A DNA stretch of 64,000 bases from Allobosea sp039673065 (GTDB lineage: Bacteria > Pseudomonadota > Alphaproteobacteria > Rhizobiales > Beijerinckiaceae), in assembly GCF_039673065.1 (NCBI RefSeq), contig NZ_JBDJKW010000002.1, positions 310,001 through 374,000 on the forward strand, given 5' to 3'. The notes under the pieces were generated by a model, which saw only the letters and a list, made by a program, of their open reading frames with translations, had not been told where the DNA came from and ran no database searches. Numbering within the stretch: the stretch's first letter is position 1; each line of letters opens with the position of its first letter. Position numbers and translations under genes: made by a program. Shown piece after piece: positions 62,457 through 64,000 of this stretch.

Positions 62457-63623
62457 ATGCTGTGGCTCTCGTCGGTCTGTCTGGTCGCCGGCGCGGCGAT
62501 CTGCCTCGTGGCGGCGGCGGGCGTGCTGCGCCTGCCCGACTTCTTCATGCGGATGCACGCCGCCACCGAGGCCGGCGTGGCCGGCTGCGGCCTGATCCTG
62601 ATCGGCGTCGCCTTCGCCTATCCGTCGCTCGAGATCTGGGTGAAGGTCGTGCTCGGCGTTGGCTTCCTGCTCGTGACCACGCCGATCGCCGGCCACCTGC
62701 TCGCCCGCGCCGGCTATGTCGGCGGGGTGCCCCTCTGGACCGGCACGAGCGGCGACGAACTGGCAGGCGCGCTGCAGCGCGGCTCATTCGACCAGCCTTC
62801 GGCGCGCTCCGCGCGCCGGCCCGGCAGTCCGGAAGCCGCGCCCGGGCGCTTCCAAGTCGTCCTCGCCCTGTCGTCGGGGCCGCTCGGCGACGAGCTCGTG
62901 GCGCAGGCGATCGCGCTGGCGAAGGCCCATGGCGGCGAAGTCAGGGCGATGGCGATCGTCGACACGAAGATGCTGGCCAATGTCGGCCCGGTTCCGCTCG
63001 GCGGCAATCATTATGCGGCTCGCCTTCGGACGACGCGCATCGAGGAGGCGAGGCGCCGGCTCGCGGTGAGCGTCGAGCGCTTCGAGGCCGCCGTCACGCA
63101 GGCTGGAGTGCCGTATGGCATCCGGCTCGACGAGGGCGATCCCGCGGTCTTGCTGCGCTCGCACCTGCCGCATCATGGGCTCCTGCTGATCGACGCCCGG
63201 CACTGGTTCGATCACGGCGCCGGCGAGGGCGTCGCGGATCCGCCGAACCACCTGGTCGCGCGCGGCGTCTACCCGCTCGCGGCGATCGCGGCCAGGGCCG
63301 ATCCGGTCGAGCGTGCCGTCCTTCTGCATGACGGCACGGCCCACAGCAACCGTACCCTCTCCTGGCTGCTCGCCACCGATCCCTGGCCTGACACCCGGCT
63401 CGCCATCCGCGCGGTGGAGGGCGCCGACGAAGCGGCCGTAGCGGACTCGGTGCGGCGGGCCTTTGCGGCCGAAGGACGAGAGCCGCCGCAGGTGGAAAGC
63501 CGACAGGCGCCACTCGCCGCCGCGGTGGTCATCCACGGCAATCACCGCCACCGGAGCTGGATCGGCACGTCGCGACGCACGCAATCCGACACGCGGCCGT
63601 CACCGGTTGTCATCTTCGGCTGA
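62457..63623 (+). CDS. mrpG: Cation/H+ antiporter subunit G fused to tandem universal-stress-like domains
   Basis: 388 aa instead of the usual 100-130. Residues 1-95 are an ordinary MrpG: LRLPDFFMRMHAATEAGVAG, then helices about 37-58 and 62-84, with HLLARAGYVGGVPLW closing the domain. A linker (96-130) rich in Ser, Ala, Arg and Pro follows. Residues 132-280 look like one universal stress protein fold (FQVVLALSSGPLGDELVAQA, EVRAMAIVDTK, GDPAVLLRSHLPHHGLLLID, LVARGVYPLAAIAA) and 284-388 like a second (ERAVLLHDGTAHSNRTLSWL, closing RPSPVVIFG). No sign of a frameshift: stop and start positions are clean and codon use is even. I infer a cytosolic nucleotide- or stress-sensing module on the antiporter. 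The G-x2-G-x9-G ATP loop of UspA is only loosely present (GNHRHRSWIGTS). Confidence 0.85.
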   Translation: MLWLSSVCLVAGAAICLVAAAGVLRLPDFFMRMHAATEAGVAGCGLILIGVAFAYPSLEIWVKVVLGVGFLLVTTPIAGHLLARAGYVGGVPLWTGTSGDELAGALQRGSFDQPSARSARRPGSPEAAPGRFQVVLALSSGPLGDELVAQAIALAKAHGGEVRAMAIVDTKMLANVGPVPLGGNHYAARLRTTRIEEARRRLAVSVERFEAAVTQAGVPYGIRLDEGDPAVLLRSHLPHHGLLLIDARHWFDHGAGEGVADPPNHLVARGVYPLAAIAARADPVERAVLLHDGTAHSNRTLSWLLATDPWPDTRLAIRAVEGADEAAVADSVRRAFAAEGREPPQVESRQAPLAAAVVIHGNHRHRSWIGTSRRTQSDTRPSPVVIFG

Positions 63624-63669
63624 GACGACCTAGGGTCCACGTTCCGACAGTCCTGCGCGGGAGCGAGCC

Positions 63670-64000
63670 CTGACATTTTCGATCGCCGCGCTGCCGGTCG
63701 CGATCCGGCTGCCGCTCGCCGCCGCGGCCATGATCTTCCTGGCGGCGGTGGCCTCGACGCAGGCCGCCCTGTTCGTGATGGCGCGTCATACCGAGCGGCA
63801 GACCGAGTTGCTGGGGCAGATCTATCTCGACGGCCTGTCGGCCGCCGTGCTGCCCTACGCCCGAATCGGCGACGCCGCGGCGGTCGAGGACGCGCTGCGC
63901 CGGGCTCTCTCGTTCCACGACGGCATCGTCGAGCGCCAGGTCGGCTTCGTCGATTCCCGCCAGACCGTCACCACACTGGCGCGCAACGACAGCGCCCCGC
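63670..64000 (+). CDS. Membrane sensor protein, N-terminal part (runs off the window)
   Basis: 110 residues are present. A hydrophobic helix (about IRLPLAAAAMIFLAAVASTQ and AALFVMA) is followed by RHTERQTELLGQIYLDGLSA and a predicted periplasmic sensor region. This is the layout of a two-component kinase or chemoreceptor N-terminus. No ATG, GTG or TTG opens the frame ahead of the helix: the candidate start is CTG at 63670 with GGGAG seven bases before it, or ATG at 63730, which cuts into the helix. It follows the Mrp operon by 46 bp and may be cotranscribed with it. Confidence 0.6.
   Translation, partial: MTFSIAALPVAIRLPLAAAAMIFLAAVASTQAALFVMARHTERQTELLGQIYLDGLSAAVLPYARIGDAAAVEDALRRALSFHDGIVERQVGFVDSRQTVTTLARNDSAP

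Overview
The window is GC-rich, gene-dense chromosomal DNA from an alphaproteobacterium. I infer the order Hyphomicrobiales, with a Bosea-like genus as a guess. Support comes from the proton-pumping nuo operon downstream of a tig-clpP-clpX-lon block, an HdaA-type short DnaA homologue, an HWE-family histidine kinase, and a NuoE with the Ala/Lys/Pro-rich helix-hairpin-helix tail seen in this class. I see no insertion sequence, prophage or CRISPR array. Four tRNA genes are present: Val-TAC, Asp-GTC, Leu-TAG and Gly-GCC.

Region 1 (1-8417, minus): nuoABCDEFG and the start of nuoH, tightly packed. A GFA/CENP-V family zinc protein is translationally coupled between nuoC and nuoD. Region 2 (8418-12920): an M15-type cell-wall peptidase, tRNA-Val, a coupled carboxymuconolactone-decarboxylase-like/transglutaminase-like pair, an HWE kinase with a single-domain response regulator, and tRNA-Asp. 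Region 3 (13193-19911, minus): the protein quality-control block tig, clpP, clpX, lon, preceded by tRNA-Leu, with clear terminators after tig, clpX and lon. Region 4 (20081-27823): a multicopper-oxidase fold protein that has lost most copper ligands, then a minus-strand run of a phosphatidyltransferase, an AI-2E-type permease, hdaA, ppk and ppx. Region 5 (27970-38707): purM-purN, a WYL regulator with a near-perfect operator palindrome, a four-cysteine secreted protein, a molybdopterin oxidoreductase, a MipA-type porin, ndk, a DUF2147 protein, a glutathione transferase, two acetyltransferases and a zinc alcohol dehydrogenase. Region 6 (38704-49333): gatB, divergent from an RND efflux pair, then photolyase, a short-chain dehydrogenase, a serine hydrolase and a small secreted protein. 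Region 7 (49352-56602): an Lrp/AsnC regulator divergent from an AceE/MdeB-like E1 dehydrogenase with a perfect 27-bp palindrome between them, an Atg22-like MFS protein, a Lon-N-domain protein, a CnoX-type thioredoxin, the prolyl-tRNA editing protein ProX and tRNA-Gly. Region 8 (57183-64000): a complete seven-gene Mrp monovalent cation/proton antiporter operon, then the start of a membrane sensor.

The least ordinary item is the last Mrp gene. Its product is an MrpG subunit fused to about 260 residues resembling two universal-stress-protein domains, next to an MrpE that lacks its usual N-terminal membrane segments. Together with the sensor gene downstream, this suggests a cation/proton antiporter with a built-in cytosolic regulatory module. 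Other items worth a second look are the GFA protein inside nuo, the copper-site-poor multicopper oxidase, and the two regulator palindromes at 30534-30566 and 49855-49881.
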